Below are positions 34,300 through 48,023 of a stretch of 64,000 nt of DNA, piece by piece (position 1 is the stretch's first letter; the number at the start of each line of letters is the position of its first letter). The stretch is from contig JADNYV010000025.1 of the NCBI GenBank assembly GCA_015501055.1, positions 1-64,000 of the forward strand. Direction: 5' to 3'. Below the pieces are notes generated by a model. That model did no database searches and had not been told where the DNA came from. It was given only the letters and a program-made list of their open reading frames with translations. The DNA is from Mucidula mucida (lineage: Eukaryota > Basidiomycota > Agaricomycetes > Agaricales > Physalacriaceae). The translations under genes were made by a program, and so were the position numbers.

Positions 34300-35798
34300 C
34301 TACTTTTTTCTACGTCTCTCGTTTGGGTTTTTCTTCCCGTACCCAATGACGGGCATATCGCCATCCATGCCCGAGCTCCTCATACTTCGTCCTTTACCCC
34401 CAGAGCCAACACTCATAATCTCAGGAACCCAATCTGGATCCATCCAGCTTCCAACAGCGACACCTCCGTCGCCAGCGGCTCCGCGTGCCAACAGTCCCTT
34501 CATCATTTTGGCCTCTTCCCGCTCCCGTTTCGTATCTGCTCTCTTCTTCGCCCTCATGTACTCGGTTTGATCCTCCCGCAGTATCAGCCCTTCGCCAGGA
34601 CCGGTCTTTGCGGAACCAGACTTGGGCGCAGGTATTGAATATTTCGTACCACGAATACGGTACTGGAAATTTGGCTTTAAATGAACTTGCATAGCGGGAA
34701 CGTTGGGCCCAGCTCCCGGTGCAGCTATCGTAACAGATGCTCGTAACAAAGAGGGATTGCCACAAGACGGACAAAACTTTTTGACGAGTCTTTGCATATT
34801 CTATACGACGGTCGTTAGCAACACGTCATGAGTATCATTCTGATTCCACTGACTTGTAGCATGCATGACATCGTAAAACCCAGCTCTTGACTTTTTGAAT
34901 GCGCTTGCCTTCAGTACCGACAAGATTGAGCCCATCTGCAACAGGACATTTTGCATCGCAAAATCGGCAGTCATACACCCAACAGGCAGAAACTCGTCAG
35001 CTTTGCCTTTGGCTTTGGCACTGGGCAAAAGATCCAAGGCTTTCGATTTGTGCATGGCGACATTGCTGGGAGTTATCCATTCACCTTCGCCGTCGTCAGA
35101 ATCAGAAGGATCATCGAATAATGGTTCGTTGGAGGGTTTTGAAAGGGCAGGAGGTGGAGGAGGAGGTGCTGAAGAAGATATAGGCGTTAGCTCGACATTT
35201 AGAGGCTCGAGATCCTGTTCGCCTGTCTTGTCGCCCTCTGCGGGGTGATCATGTTCATCGTCTTCCGAGTCCGAGGAAGGTGGTAAGTCTGCATCGATAT
35301 TTTCATCGACAATGACCTCTGTATTGGGTGCATTGTCAATGTCGGTGGTAGGCTCGATGGAATCTGTCTACTATCCACTACCATCAGTACAAATTTGATC
35401 GATATGAAGGTTTGCACTCGCTTTAGTAGCCGCTCTGTTTTAGCTTGCTCGTGCAGAGTATGCGTTAATGCAAGGACACAGAGATCAGGATGAGAGAGGA
35501 CGGAATAATCTCCGGTCTTTTTGGCCCACTGTATGACTACGGAAATCAAGATACAACAAATACAACGAAATCAAAGGTCTTCACCAGTGGCCAGACTAGC
35601 CGCACTGGGACTCTTTACTTCAATCTTGATCCCGTAGTTGAGTCCAAGACGTTCCAGATGCTCGCGGGCTTGTCTGTCTTTCAATTCTTCAAGGACCTGT
35701 GGGACCGTCACGTATATTTCCGCCAATCCACGTAGCGGCGACAACGATAAGAGGGGGCCTGCATCGAGAACGAGGTGTTTGCATTTTGGCTTGTCCAT
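34300..35798 (-). CDS. NOB1: 20S pre-rRNA D-site endonuclease NOB1 (two frameshifts)
   Basis: Exons 35798-35585, 35536-35418, 35367-34854 and 34800-34300, about 449 residues. A PIN nuclease domain starts the protein (HLVLDAGPLLSLSPLRGLAE, VPQVLEELKDRQAREHL, DYSVLSHPDLCVLALTH; acidic metal ligands visible). An acidic linker follows, then VGCMTADFAMQNVLLQMG and a zinc ribbon (LRCHACYK ... FCPSCGNPSLLR). NOB1 cleaves the 3' end of 18S rRNA in late 40S maturation. One C is missing near 34934 (between QMG and LNLVGTEGKR) and one A in the A-run near 34776 (before FCPSCG); with both, all phases close. Confidence 0.9.
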
Positions 35799-35928
35799 GG
35801 AAAGATGAAAAATAGAGCTGTGACGTCACGTCACGTCCAGACTATCTTCGGTGATCATCTAGACTTCGGCCGAGCCTTCCGAAGGCTTCAGAATAAAAAC
35901 CAGAATATGTTTCTTCACCATATTCATC

Positions 35929-37266
<1,338 letters not shown>

Positions 37267-37472
37267 GTTTGGTTGAGTAGTGTACAATACAATGTATGTC
37301 TGATGATGTAGCGCGGAGAAGAAGAAATAACAACGTACACAGAATGTGCATGAGGATGAACGCAAACCTGCTGGACGGTCATATGGTGGAGAGAAGGTGT
37401 TTGCTCCACCAACGCACTGAGCACCTCAACTTCTGAGATTAAGGTAACATTCTCCAATGGCTGCGCAGGACA

Positions 37473-38968
37473 ATGGCCTACTACAAAAGCGTATTCACTC
37501 TTATTAACTGTTTATCGATCGACAAAAGGACTCGGTCACATGATCATGATGCTAAGTGGCTCATTCTCGATTTACGACTTGACCGGAAAGCATCAACATA
37601 TATAACGCCAAACCACACTGAACTGAACTTCTCTGATGACTACTTGCCTGATGGCGACTCTGCTGCTACATGTGTCTCTCCTGCTAGTAAGTCGTCGACC
37701 TCATCCGTCCAGTTAGTACAACTTCACATAGGCAACACTCTTACTCGTCTGATGACGGTATTGACTCTTCTTGGAGCACAACTCCAACGTTGCCGTCAAC
37801 CTCTTTATCGCCATCTCCAGAAGAATGGGAAATGGAATCCCCTTCATTCAGCTTGCAACAGCCCGCCACATCTCAAAATGTTATCGCCCTTCAGTCCCGG
37901 AGAACTTGAAGATTATGAAGCTCACTTACTACCACCTGTTGTAATGTTCTCAATAGACGTTATGGCAGCAAATGTAGTGGAATTACAGCCCAACCTGGTA
38001 AGTCACCCACACCTTCCCGCTGTATCGCTCTCAAATGTTGTTAGCTCCTTCCGCAATCCGACTTTGATTCTCAAGAGGCCATCTGCACCGATAAATCGCC
38101 TGGATTGACAAGTCACGCATATTCAGTAACCTCTTCGGTCTGCAATACTCTCACTCACTGGTTCCCATCATCTGTCGGCCCTCTGGTTTCGGAAAATCGT
38201 TCGTAGTTGACATGTTGAGCACATTCCACGACGTCAGTACCAGCAATGAGTTCGCACATGGTGCCTTCGAACATTCTGCTGCGTGACCGTTAACCTGCAA
38301 TCCAGTGTCTTTCCGGTCGCATCTTGTCCTTAGCTTCAACTTCCGTCATATCGATGTCCAGTCGCCAGAGCGGTGGAAGACTTCACTTCATGAGATGATC
38401 GACTTTGTCCTAGGCCGCTTCATCATGCAGTATAAAGACATTCTTGATAAAGAAGGCTCGAAGCGCTTCGCCCCCGAAGCTTATGGTTCTGACGGCTGTT
38501 ATGATCTTCATAAGGCGCTCAAGGTGACCATCATCATTCATCTAATACACTAATCCTGATGTTCTCATTCACAGCTTTGGCTTACAGGTTCTGAAATGCC
38601 TATCTATCTCATTGTTGACGACTATGACTATCCACAGAGGGCTTCAAACGGTGACATTGCCATCACGGATATCATGTTTTATGATTTTGTTGATCTTTTG
38701 TATCAAATCCGTGAATCCTTCGCCAAACGTGCTATTCTTTGGCCGGGAAAATCCGCGCGAGTTGGCCCAGCGCTGTGGCAATCGGGATATTTGGGGCGGG
38801 ATTGGTGTGGACCAATCCGGAGACTTTCAAATTGAGGCCTCGTTTGGCCTCAACACGGCTGAGATTCGGGAGCTATGCAGGGTTCTTGGTGTAGCTGGTT
38901 TAGAGCGTCAAATTTACAACACCCTACTACCAGCGTGGCAGTGCCGAAAGCTTTATAACAAACCTGTA
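37473..38968 (+). pseudogene. AAA-ATPase-like domain gene, broken and 3'-truncated
   Basis: A Ser/Thr-rich N-terminal part (37473-38108) contains several frame changes. From about 38155 the reading VPIICRPSGFGKSFVVDML has a Walker A motif, followed by HLVLSFNFRHIDVQSPERW, an intron at 38523-38575, then EMPIYLIVDDYDYPQ (Walker B-like). A further frame change leads to FQIEASFGLNTAEIREL. This is the pattern of the AAA-ATPase-like (PF09820) proteins expanded in mushroom genomes, which normally continue into a PD-(D/E)XK nuclease-like part; that part is absent. Stops between blocks suggest a pseudogene, although sequence errors may add to the damage. Confidence 0.55.
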
Positions 38969-40208
38969 TAGTATGCAGGATGCATGGCGTTTATGGTCGA
39001 AGAATCGACTCTGGATCGCAGATCTTTCAGTGAATGATTTCACTTCTCCTGTTTGCTGGAGCAATTGATATTCCATTGTTATTTTACACTGTACTGTCTA
39101 CCTTTCCATTGTATATGCAGCTCTGTATCTCTTATCATGAGGCACAATATTGAGGGAATGACGCCGGCCTTGGACTTATTGCTCAGGCCCGACGCAGGCT
39201 TGTCATGTTCAACGTCTGCGGGGACGATACTTCCCGGACGGCCAAGATGTAACGGCCAGGCGAGGGATGAGGGGACAATGGGCCTACTAGTACTACATTG
39301 TCTATCAACATCGCGAAGTACTGCACTGCAAGAAAAGGATGGGCGTTTACTTGGTCACGTGGTGCTAAATTGGGCTGCAGCTGTCGGGCTGCTAGGGTGG
39401 CCTAAGTAGAGATCTAGCCGTTCTTTCCATTAACAGTACCAAAGACCATTCAAGAATGTTAGATGGTCGTCTCATTAATCATTCAAATCTGAATATGTGT
39501 CAAATTCGCATGTGGCGAACTTGAACGATCAAGTGAAGCGTTCTCACCCATTCAGCCGGTCTGTTTTTTTCGAGGCTCCACGTCCACGGAGCCGGACGTA
39601 TCCACTGCAGAGCGCATGGTCGCAACCTTGCTTTTTGCCTGCCATCCTCATTTAGGTTCACAACATTTCCATCGTTATGAATTCGGAAATGAAACAGACC
39701 AACGCTACAGAACATACTTGCCTAAACGGTGACAACATTAGACGGCCGAATGGCGACATCAGATGCAATCGCACGGGACGCCACTGCTCCCGTGACGGCT
39801 TCGCTGTACCATTAGCGACGTCGACGGCGTTGTAAGGCCTTAAGACCCCTAGAGAAACCTCTAGAGCGACCTTTCATTCACTTGGGTTTACAGTGCCATA
39901 ATTCTCCACGGAGTTGTGCCACCGCGCTCCTCGCTAACACCCCCAGGCAATGCGGCTCTCCGCCACCTGTCTTCTCGCCTCGTTGTATGAAGTCATCACG
40001 AGTCATTTTTGAACATACGACATTGAGATGCTTGCCGTCACCATTTTGAATGTCTGCAGTGTGGCACTCCACTGTTCTAAATCTTCTGTTTTCCACTCAG
40101 CCCCGGTCCTGTACGCGGGCACGTGCACATAAAATGACGCGTTGTGCCGCGGTCCTCTGTGAAAATTAGGGCGCAGAAAACAGTATAAGAAGTGCAGAAA
40201 GTAGAGCG
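38969..40208. other. intergenic, no gene seen
   Basis: Only short frames without domains occur between the broken ATPase gene and hydrophobin 2. I see no transposon ends here. Confidence 0.4.
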
Positions 40209-41125
40209 ATGTTCTTCACTCGAACTCACCTACAGTTCAAGTACCATACAAAAAGTTTCTCAATATGCAGTTCAAACTCGCTACTCTTACTCTTGCTCTC
40301 GCCACCCTCGCGGCCGCCACTCCCACCCGCCGCACGGGTGAGCCCGCTGGGGACTGCACCACTGGTCCCATCCAGTGCTGCACCTCCACCAGCACGTCCG
40401 CGGACCCCGTTACCGCGGCGATTCTAGGCCTCTTGGGCATTGTCCTTCCCGCCGATGTCCTTGTCGGACTTACTTGCTCCCCCATCACCGTCGTCGGCGC
40501 TGGAAACGGCGAGTGGTATGTGGATCTTACTCCCAAAACATTCCGGATGCTGACGACATTTACTAGCTCTGCCAACCCAGTCTGCTGCTCGGACAACTCC
40601 AATGGTAGGCTACTCATGCATCAGCACTCTGTCGGTCGTAGAGACACTTACTGACAATATTCGCAGGCGGTCTCATCTCCATTGGCTGTGTTCCCGTCAG
40701 CCTCTAAATCATTTCTCGAATGTACACATAAACGCCGGAATTCAGTGATGTTGAGGCGAGGGAAGATATGATCGTAGTCTTGCACTTGTCGGACAGACTG
40801 TTTTTGGCGGTGTAGTACAATTATCACACTCATTTGTTTCTGGAAGTATCGTTGTCTGTTGTGAGATCAATATGTTGTTGGTTTCCTATAATCTGGCACT
40901 CGTTTTGAGCAGTAGCGAATCTAGTTTCACATTATGGATCTCTGGGTACACGGTGAAGGTGGGTGAATATTCCCATAGACTGAATGAAGAATGGCCTGAG
41001 TTCATTGATTTCCATGGAGCACAGTGTAGTCAACTGTCACGACTTGTCAGTACAGTTCAAAAAGCACGAGTGCTTACAGTGGTCTCAATACGATTGTTTT
41101 GCCTGACGCGCTTCTCCAATAGGTT
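40209..41125 (+). repeat. segmental duplication, copy 2 (hydrophobin plus PSF2 tail)
   Basis: This is the inverted counterpart of 28550-29493. After hydrophobin 2 it carries, on the minus strand, the last PSF2 exon with its splice acceptor and stop (LCSMEINELRPFF readable, about 40925-41040) and a shortened piece of exon four. The rest of PSF2 is absent, so this is a gene fragment. Confidence 0.8.
40265..40707 (+). CDS. class I hydrophobin, copy 2
   Basis: Exons 40265-40515, 40567-40604 and 40667-40707 encode 109 residues, with the same exon sizes as copy 1. Signal peptide and eight-Cys pattern are conserved. Differences from copy 1 are few: AAILG for AALLG, TVVGAGNGEC for [17 protein letters not shown] for SASPVCC. 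TATAAG at 40184 lies 80 bp upstream of the ATG. The gene is in opposite orientation to copy 1, about 11 kb away, and is a secreted surface protein by family. The distinct promoter could allow different expression of the two copies. Confidence 0.93.
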
Positions 41126-41406
41126 GTTGATGCTGGGCTCATTGCATCAGCTGCGCCTTCATAACGGAACGTCGGGATGCCGGTGACATTGAAGTGAGGG
41201 GAATTTTGGATCGTGACTTGATCGTCGGACGAGCAACGTAGAATTGATGCGTTGCAGTGGTAAACGGGTGAAGGGCGTCGAATTTTAGCACTTGGACCTT
41301 TCCCCCGGTTACAGACGTCACGCTGATGAGTTCGACCGAAATAAAATGGTTGCAAAGTCTTATTATTGAGACTCGGATGAGTAACAGACAGCAGAATTGA
41401 TATCAA

Positions 41407-44400
41407 TCAGGCATCGGGTATGATCTTCTCGGCTAGTTGGTCGATGAGACTGACAAGTCTGCCAATCTCATACTGTGCCAATGTGAGATTCTTCTCCAAG
41501 GTGATTGCTTCAGTCAGACCAGGGAAAGTGGTCGCACCGTACCCTGAATTCTATGTCAATTCGACTTATTGGAGCACACGCAGCAACGTACCAAGCCATT
41601 TACCAGGAGCAACACCCAAGTGTTTGTACCACTCCCTACCTTTGATACCTTCCTCCGAGATGAATCCACGCTCGAAAGATATCAACTTCTTGTTGGCCTT
41701 GACGACCCGCCTCTGGGCCTTAAAGAATTCCCAAATCGGCGGAAACTTGGGAAAATCGGCCACGCTGGTAGTTTCCACTTCTTCGTGAGTGGGCCAACGT
41801 ACTTGCGTTTCCGCGGTAAATGCAGGTACACCGAAGACCCGCTTTACCCAGTTCGTCAGTTTTGTGTATATGGCGCTTCGATGCCCGCATTTATGCGGGC
41901 ATCCTGCACCACGGCCAGGGAGGTGTGGCAATTGGCCAAGTAATTCCTTGAAAGTCTTTTCTGCGTCATCTTTCTCTCCGTCCAAAGCCGCACTAGCAAA
42001 CTGCAGCTTCGTAATGGATGAGCGAAGTGAAGAAACGTCCAGAGTCCAGTGTGGCACAAATTCAGATACAAGGCTCTCCACGCTTTGGAAGTAGTTTCAA
42101 CGGGGAGTGAATTTGCTATGATTAACATGACTCACACATCAAGATATACGTCAAGCTCGAGAGCGTATTGGGTCGTGTTTAACGGGATGATAGTATAATC
42201 CGTAATGCGCAGTGACAACAGCCCAAGATGCTTCGCGACAGCAATCTGGTAGGTCCATGAGTTGAGTCATTGCAATGGGCTCAATGGAAAACAAACATGA
42301 CGGTTGAAGCCTGGATCAGCATACAACTTTTGATAGGTGACACTATCGTAAATGGAGTGATAGTGATAGACCGCGTCGTATGGTGTCCCACCGAACCCTT
42401 GATCAGTGCTGGCAACCTACAAAACAATCAGAGGTAAAATCATGTTAAGGGGAGAAACGACGTACACCCAATCGCTGCAAGAAAACGGTATAGTCGCTTC
42501 CGCTACCAAGAGGATGTACTCCAGTAACCAGATCCTTTTTGACCTTCTGCTCGCGCTCGTACCGCAACAAGACATCTACATCTACGGTAAACGCAGCGCT
42601 GTCATTACGGAATGGGCCCTCATCTTCTCGAGCATCCCAAAGCGTTTTTCCGGGGATGATGGGATGTGGTACATCAAGAGCAGTTTGTTTGATAAGCGGC
42701 GCAAGAGCAGGCGAGCCACTGACCCCCCACTGTGATCCCGACGAAGAAACGTCTACATTAAGGTATGCCACGACGTGTTTGGAGATCCAATCTGCGAAAT
42801 CTTCTCCAAACTCTGTGCTACCCACAAGACCTTGCTGCAGAAGTGTCAGATGGTCTGCCCGGAACAGAAGAATGAATTACCTCTTCCGCATCCCAGCTTG
42901 CAAACACGACTACCAATACAGGCAGCTCAGGAACAGTTGATCTAAACTGATAATATCACTCACGAGTGCGTAATGGTTTCCAACCATTTCTAAGAAGCTC
43001 TCCATAACTTCGAATGATTTCTGTTAGGGCAACTGTACCACTGATAGGATCAGCAGCTCCCAGAACCCACGCTAAAATATTGGACACTGTCAATTTGATA
43101 CTCAGCTGAAGGTGAGCATCGACTAACCATCTCGATGGCACCCAACAAGAACGACTTCATCCCGTATGTGCCCGGGAATCGCAGCCATAGTGTTCCAAAT
43201 TGGTGTAACCTTCCTATCCACTACAAACTAGTGTCATTGTGACCGTCTCGAAGAAGGGACCAGCTCGCATACCATGGTTGACTATACGAATCGTGGAATT
43301 ACTTATCTTGCCTGTGAGGTTATTCTGTTCTAAGACGGAGTGACCAATTTCTTCGAGCAGTCGTTGAGCATTGTGCCACGAGATAGGTAAACTAGGTATC
43401 CTGGGAATGTTCGTTGCATCTTTTCGTTCGGCATCTTCATATGCCGGATAGCCAGGAGTCGTAGGGTCTCCCGGGTATGAAGAGAGAAACATTACACTCC
43501 CGCGTTGTACAGCTGCGGGATTGCGAGCGGGCCCACTGGGGTACGAGGCATATCCGTTCTCGACAGTGACAAATCCATCGTCGCGCGGATCAGAGTAGAT
43601 CAGTACACCGGCAGCCCCGACCAGCTGAGCGCCTTCGACCTGCAACAGAATGAGCAGAGCAGAGCGTATCTTAATGATATATAATTTACCTTAATACCAC
43701 GATAAACAATTCCATAACGCATAATGACAATTTTTCCTGTGAAATCAACACCTGCGGCTAGTAGCTCATCGAAATCCTAGACAAGAAGATGAACGGTCTA
43801 CAGACTATTCGCTTCTACAGATACTTACAGCTTTCCTTCCGTAGTTAGCGTATATGAGCTATTCAGGACGGGATGAGAAGGTCGCGTTTAAAAGTATGAG
43901 GGACGTCTACTACCTGTCCTTCGGCTGTGCCGTGCCCACTGAGTCCATGCCATGCAGGAATAAAATCCCTGTATTTAGCAGCATCTTCGTCTAATGGATC
44001 GCCATCTTCAGTGAGATCAGCACTCCAGATGGTTTGTCCGTCTTGGCCAAGAATGTCAAGGGTACGGTCCAAAGGCGTGTCAAGAACTGGATAATACACG
44101 TCAATCCAAGCCGACGGCTTAGAACCTCCGAGGGGAGAGGTCAATCTAAGCGTTGAATGGCGTGATTTTTCGGAACCGGCGGGATAAATGGGGTCTTCAG
44201 AGGTAGGGGAGATGCCAAATTCAGTCTGAAATAACTCCAGCATTGACTTTGAATCCTTGAAGTCCTGGGGGGAGCCTGCTAAGTGGGGCTGCTTAGAAAA
44301 GAACTCCGACGTCTTCTCGGCGCGAGCATTGTTAGGCACAGACCTTTTCAATGCAAGAGTCAAGAAACGTAACGAAATCGACGGAAGAGACTGACAAAAA

Positions 44401-44598
44401 GAGTTGCTCCCGTTCCCCCATAGACAAAGATTGGGATATGTGGACAGGCGAATCATCTGTAAGATAAACAAATGACTGCCATCCTAGCAGTGCTGCGGTA
44501 CAAAAGGCAGTCAAGCCTATCAACTTCTTAACCCGATGCGATTGGCCTGGAGACCGGTGCACATAGCTAGGAAGATGCTGCGTCTTTTCAGGATTCAT
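41407..44598 (-). CDS. M28 glutamate-carboxypeptidase-II-like peptidase
   Basis: About twelve exons from ATG 44598 to TGA 41407, all in phase. A short cytosolic tail and one signal-anchor helix (KKLIGLTAFCTAALLGWQSF) lead into a lumenal ectodomain. It has a PA-domain region (GIVYRGIKVEGAQLVGAAGV), the M28 zinc site (GCHRDAWVLGAADPISG, FASWDAEEQGLVGS, SGSDYTVFLQRLG) and a dimerisation domain ending FERGFISEEGIKGREWYKHL. This layout equals NAALADase/GCPII and yeast Vps70/Tre proteins. It probably resides in the vacuolar or plasma membrane and trims C-terminal residues of peptides. The first intron (44395-44344) uses GTCAGT. Confidence 0.9.
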
Positions 44599-44904
44599 CC
44601 TAGTAGGAATGCATCTTCACTTTGTTTGCATAGAGCATAATCGGCAGTGACTTACCTGAAGACGTGATGGGGGCGAATCAAGTGACGAACGCGCTCTCAA
44701 GGTTCGATCGGAATATCGGGCCGGAGTTGGCCGCGGCGTCAATAATCGTTAATTTCAGCGCCCCGTCTCTTCCTCGCTATTCTTTTCTTTCGCTTGTTTG
44801 GGACCGGTAAGATTGATATCAGTATCACAGTTCCTAGTCATGATGCAAGCCTATGTCGCCGAATTGCAATGCCTCACAGAAGTGGCGAGCACCTTCCTCA
44901 GCTA

Positions 44905-45110
44905 GGGATCCGGAAATTGTTTGAGGAAATCGGACTTCCTCGGTGTGTTCTTTCTCTGTTATTCCCCAGATAATATCCTCTGTGCTTTTCTGAGCTCTAA
45001 GCTGAGTAATGGGAAATAACAGAGAAAGCAGAAGTCAGCGAGGAACTTTATAATCTCGAATTTGCCTTCCCCAGCTATCTCCTCTGTCTCCGAAATTTGG
45101 TTCCTCCGTT
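44905..45110. repeat. imperfect inverted repeat, MITE-like
   Basis: Left arm around 44940-44975 (containing TTCTTTCTCTGTTATTCCCC) is inverted at about 45008-45045 (GGGAAATAACAGAGAAAGC). Outer pieces GGAAATTGTTTGAGG and CCGAAATTTGGTTCCTCC are also loosely inverted. The segment could fold into a long hairpin upstream of the M28 peptidase gene. No target duplication was found. Confidence 0.4.
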
Positions 45111-45879
45111 GTGCCACCTTCTGGGCTTAGTATAAGGAGCTGCAATCAGAGCACATCATTCTATACAGGCATGAAGATAGGTAGAGGAAGAGTGAAATAA
45201 TTATTGCTACGCCAAAGTGTAGTGCATTGTGTGGCGTGCGATGTACGTGTTTTTTTTAATTGGCGTCCGTGAATTCGCGTTCGACATTGCCATTCCAAGA
45301 CGTCAAGGCGGCCGTACCACGGGAAAAGAAGATACATCAACCAGAACTTCAACCAGGACTGCCTCTGACGGGGGGACCAAAGCCTGGGGGACGACTAGTT
45401 CCTGGAGAAATGTACGAAGGCTGAGCCCTCAAAAGCAAACGCTGCAGACATCAATGTAATGGGGAAAGGTCCATACTTGCGTGTCGCACCTGAATTTTCT
45501 CTATCTTCTACGCACAATTCATAGTTCTGGACATTTGCTCACCGACTGTCACTGCCGATGGGGGCATGGTGTATGCTGAATCACCAATTTCAAGCGTTAC
45601 TAGTACACGGATATGCGACAGTGCACCAGCATCACCTGCCAATGACACCCCATACAATGGAGACGCGCCTTGATGATCCGCATTGCCGCCGGTCACAAAC
45701 GACGATGATGGACATGACCGAGCCGTCATACTTGACGACGCCGACGTTGCTGTACTGTACATATCAAAACGTCTCAGATCCCATTGACGATAAATGCTAC
45801 CACGACATCGCTTTTCACTAGAGTTGATTTAGTACGGTGATTTCTTAGACAAACGGGACCTACCATTCTGTATCAGACA
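45111..45879. other. no confident gene
   Basis: Frames on both strands at 45508-45821 are short, without domains or convincing splice partners. I leave the interval unassigned. Confidence 0.3.
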
Positions 45880-46604
45880 TCAGCACGCAAGCTTCTCAGA
45901 TTCTTCAACATCAAAAATGATATCCATCTCTGCAGCTGCGCCTTCTTCGCCCATCCCTCGCAGGCTTTCGAATTCCGCGTCCGCGATGTTGTCCTCGAGG
46001 TCGATTTGTTCCTGTCGGGCCTGCCGGGCGGCGAGATACGCCCTTCTGAGTACGTGTGTTATGTAGCACAGAAGTATGAGCGAAAGGTAGGAGAGTTCCG
46101 TGAGGTATATGTGGAACGAGGAGATAATCATCTCTGTTATACGCGTCAAACCACCTTCTACGGGCATCGAGTCGTCTTGCCTATTGATCACGGCGTCGTT
46201 GATGATCAAGATATTGCAATACGTTGCAGCAAGACAACGTTGCGCGCCGACTTCCAGGTAGGATCGTGTGGCGTAGATGGGGATTCCGCATCAGTGGCAG
46301 ATATCTCGATAAGGGATTCATGCATCAAGGATTCCTTGAGACGAAATAGCGGGAGGAAGAAGCAATGGATGCTCAGCCAGAACATCAGCACGACGTAACA
46401 TCCTGTAGCGACAGCGTAAGCTATTACTGTGATTTGCTTCGCCACCTCGACTTCAAGCCGTGGTGGAACGAAATTGCGAAAATATATCGACTCGAGGATG
46501 AACACGTAGATGCCAAGTCCATAGAATAAGACGTTGCAGACATGCACAAACCTCGAGGAGAGTTTGTGCACGAGTGTGGAAGGCGTGAAGTCAGGTCGAG
46601 GCAT
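45880..46604 (-). CDS. four-TM membrane protein, tandem copy A (one frameshift)
   Basis: Start MPRPDFTPSTLVHK at 46604. Hydrophobic helices: VCNVLFYGLGIYVFILESIY, AVATGCYVVLMFWLSIHCFF, then after a frame change at about 46250 CLAATYCNILIINDAVIN and YLTELSYLSLILLCYITHVL. The tail is acidic (MDIIFDVEESEKLAC). One extra C near 46255 joins the two halves into 241 residues. It is paralogous to the next gene upstream. I do not recognise the family; topology suggests a small tetraspan protein of the secretory pathway or plasma membrane. Confidence 0.6.
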
Positions 46605-46968
46605 GCGGGGGTGAGTTTCTTTGAATAGTCGTTGGACTTACCTTTATACTTGAAATCAACGTAACGAAACGGTAACCAATAACATCGCCTCGCGGACCCT
46701 GTACCGAGCAAGAGAGTCGGCAACGAATGCCCTTACTTCGCGACACAATGATCGACTGGCCCTACCCTCCCGTCAGTAACATGCAGTGGAACAGAACGTT
46801 TATTGACGACTCCTTCATACAAAAGCAACAGGTAAGCAAACATATATCTTTGATGTCCGTGTGAAGTTATAGAATGATAGAAATCGCTATCCTTATCGCG
46901 CATCTCTACCTGAGGAAGACACTCAGTCGGATTCGAATGCGAGGAGAATAAAGACTTACAGATCTGAA

Positions 46969-47684
46969 TCAATGCTTCTCTTTGTTCACGCCCTCCTCTA
47001 CATCAAAGATGATCTCGACGTCTTTCTCGATGAAGACCTTCTCGTCAAGTGTGGCAGGTTGCTCCAATTGACCCTCGAGATCATTCAGTGCCGCCCGTGT
47101 ACGCCTCACGGCGACATACGCCGCACGGAGCTTGAGCAAGAAGAAGACGAAAAACACTGCGCTGAACCAGCAGAGTTCCATGAGGTAGATGTCGAATGAC
47201 GAGGCAATCATCGCGCTCATGCGATCAAGTCCCCCCTCAACAAGAGGCGAGTCCTTGGCGCGGTTCATGACAGTGTCATTGACAATGCCACAGATACAGT
47301 AAATCACCAGGAGGCTGTATCTCATGATGGGGGAGGTCGCAGCACTTCTTGAGCCGGAGCAGACTCGGTGTTGTCATTGGCACCTGCTGACGAAACCTCA
47401 GCAGCGGGCTTCATGGCAGACCCAGCGATTTTGGCAACGCCAACAATGAAAAGGATGGAGAACCAGAACATGAAGACTGCGTAAGAACCAGTGGCAACGG
47501 CCTGAGAGACAATTCTGATATGCGTCTTTGCAGCCTCTTCATATTGAGGAGGAATGAGCGACAGCAATTGGCCCAATTGAAGGAAGTATCCGTAGATACC
47601 AATTCCATAGAAGAACCAGTTGCAGATGCGTGCAAGGCGCAGAGCGAAGGGTGAGGGGGAAGAGGGGGAAGGGCTGTTCGCCAT
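46969..47684 (-). CDS. four-TM membrane protein, tandem copy B (one frameshift)
   Basis: ATG 47684 (MANSPSPSSPSPF) in a good context; an in-frame ATG at 47732 is the alternative. Helices: ICNWFFYGIGIYGYFLQLGQ, AVATGSYAVFMFWFSILFIV, MRYSLLVIYCICGIVNDTVM and YLMELCWFSAVFFVFFLLKL. The tail VEIIFDVEEGVNKEKH resembles that of copy A, as do AVATG and VEGGLDRMSAMIASSF. Frame change near 47360 at the same relative place as in copy A; with one extra base the protein is 238 residues. Same strand as copy A and clearly a tandem duplicate. Function unknown. Confidence 0.6.
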
Positions 47685-48023
47685 GGTGGTTGAAACAGAA
47701 GAGTACTTGGTGATGATTGTCAATTGAGGCATCGATCATATCTGGATCATTCTTATATTCGGACGCGTGTGCCCTCGTGCCTGCTGACTATAGTGGCTAT
47801 TCTGAGCACAAATTCAGAAGATTCAGAACAACAAATTTGTTGTCAAGCTTGATACAGATGGAGGGAAGACTGACCCGAGTTGTCTACCTCGACCTTAATC
47901 TAGAAATTGACTCCAAAGATCGATAATCCGCAGATAAAATTCAACATGTAAAGTAACAGAAGTAAGAAGGGTACAGTAATGCCTACGTTTCTCATACCAA
48001 AATGTCCTTCTCTTAGAACCAAC

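Noticed and set aside
45508..45821. Overlapping frames of 84 and 87 codons
   Set aside because: They overlap on opposite strands, lack domains and have no plausible introns or signal sequence.
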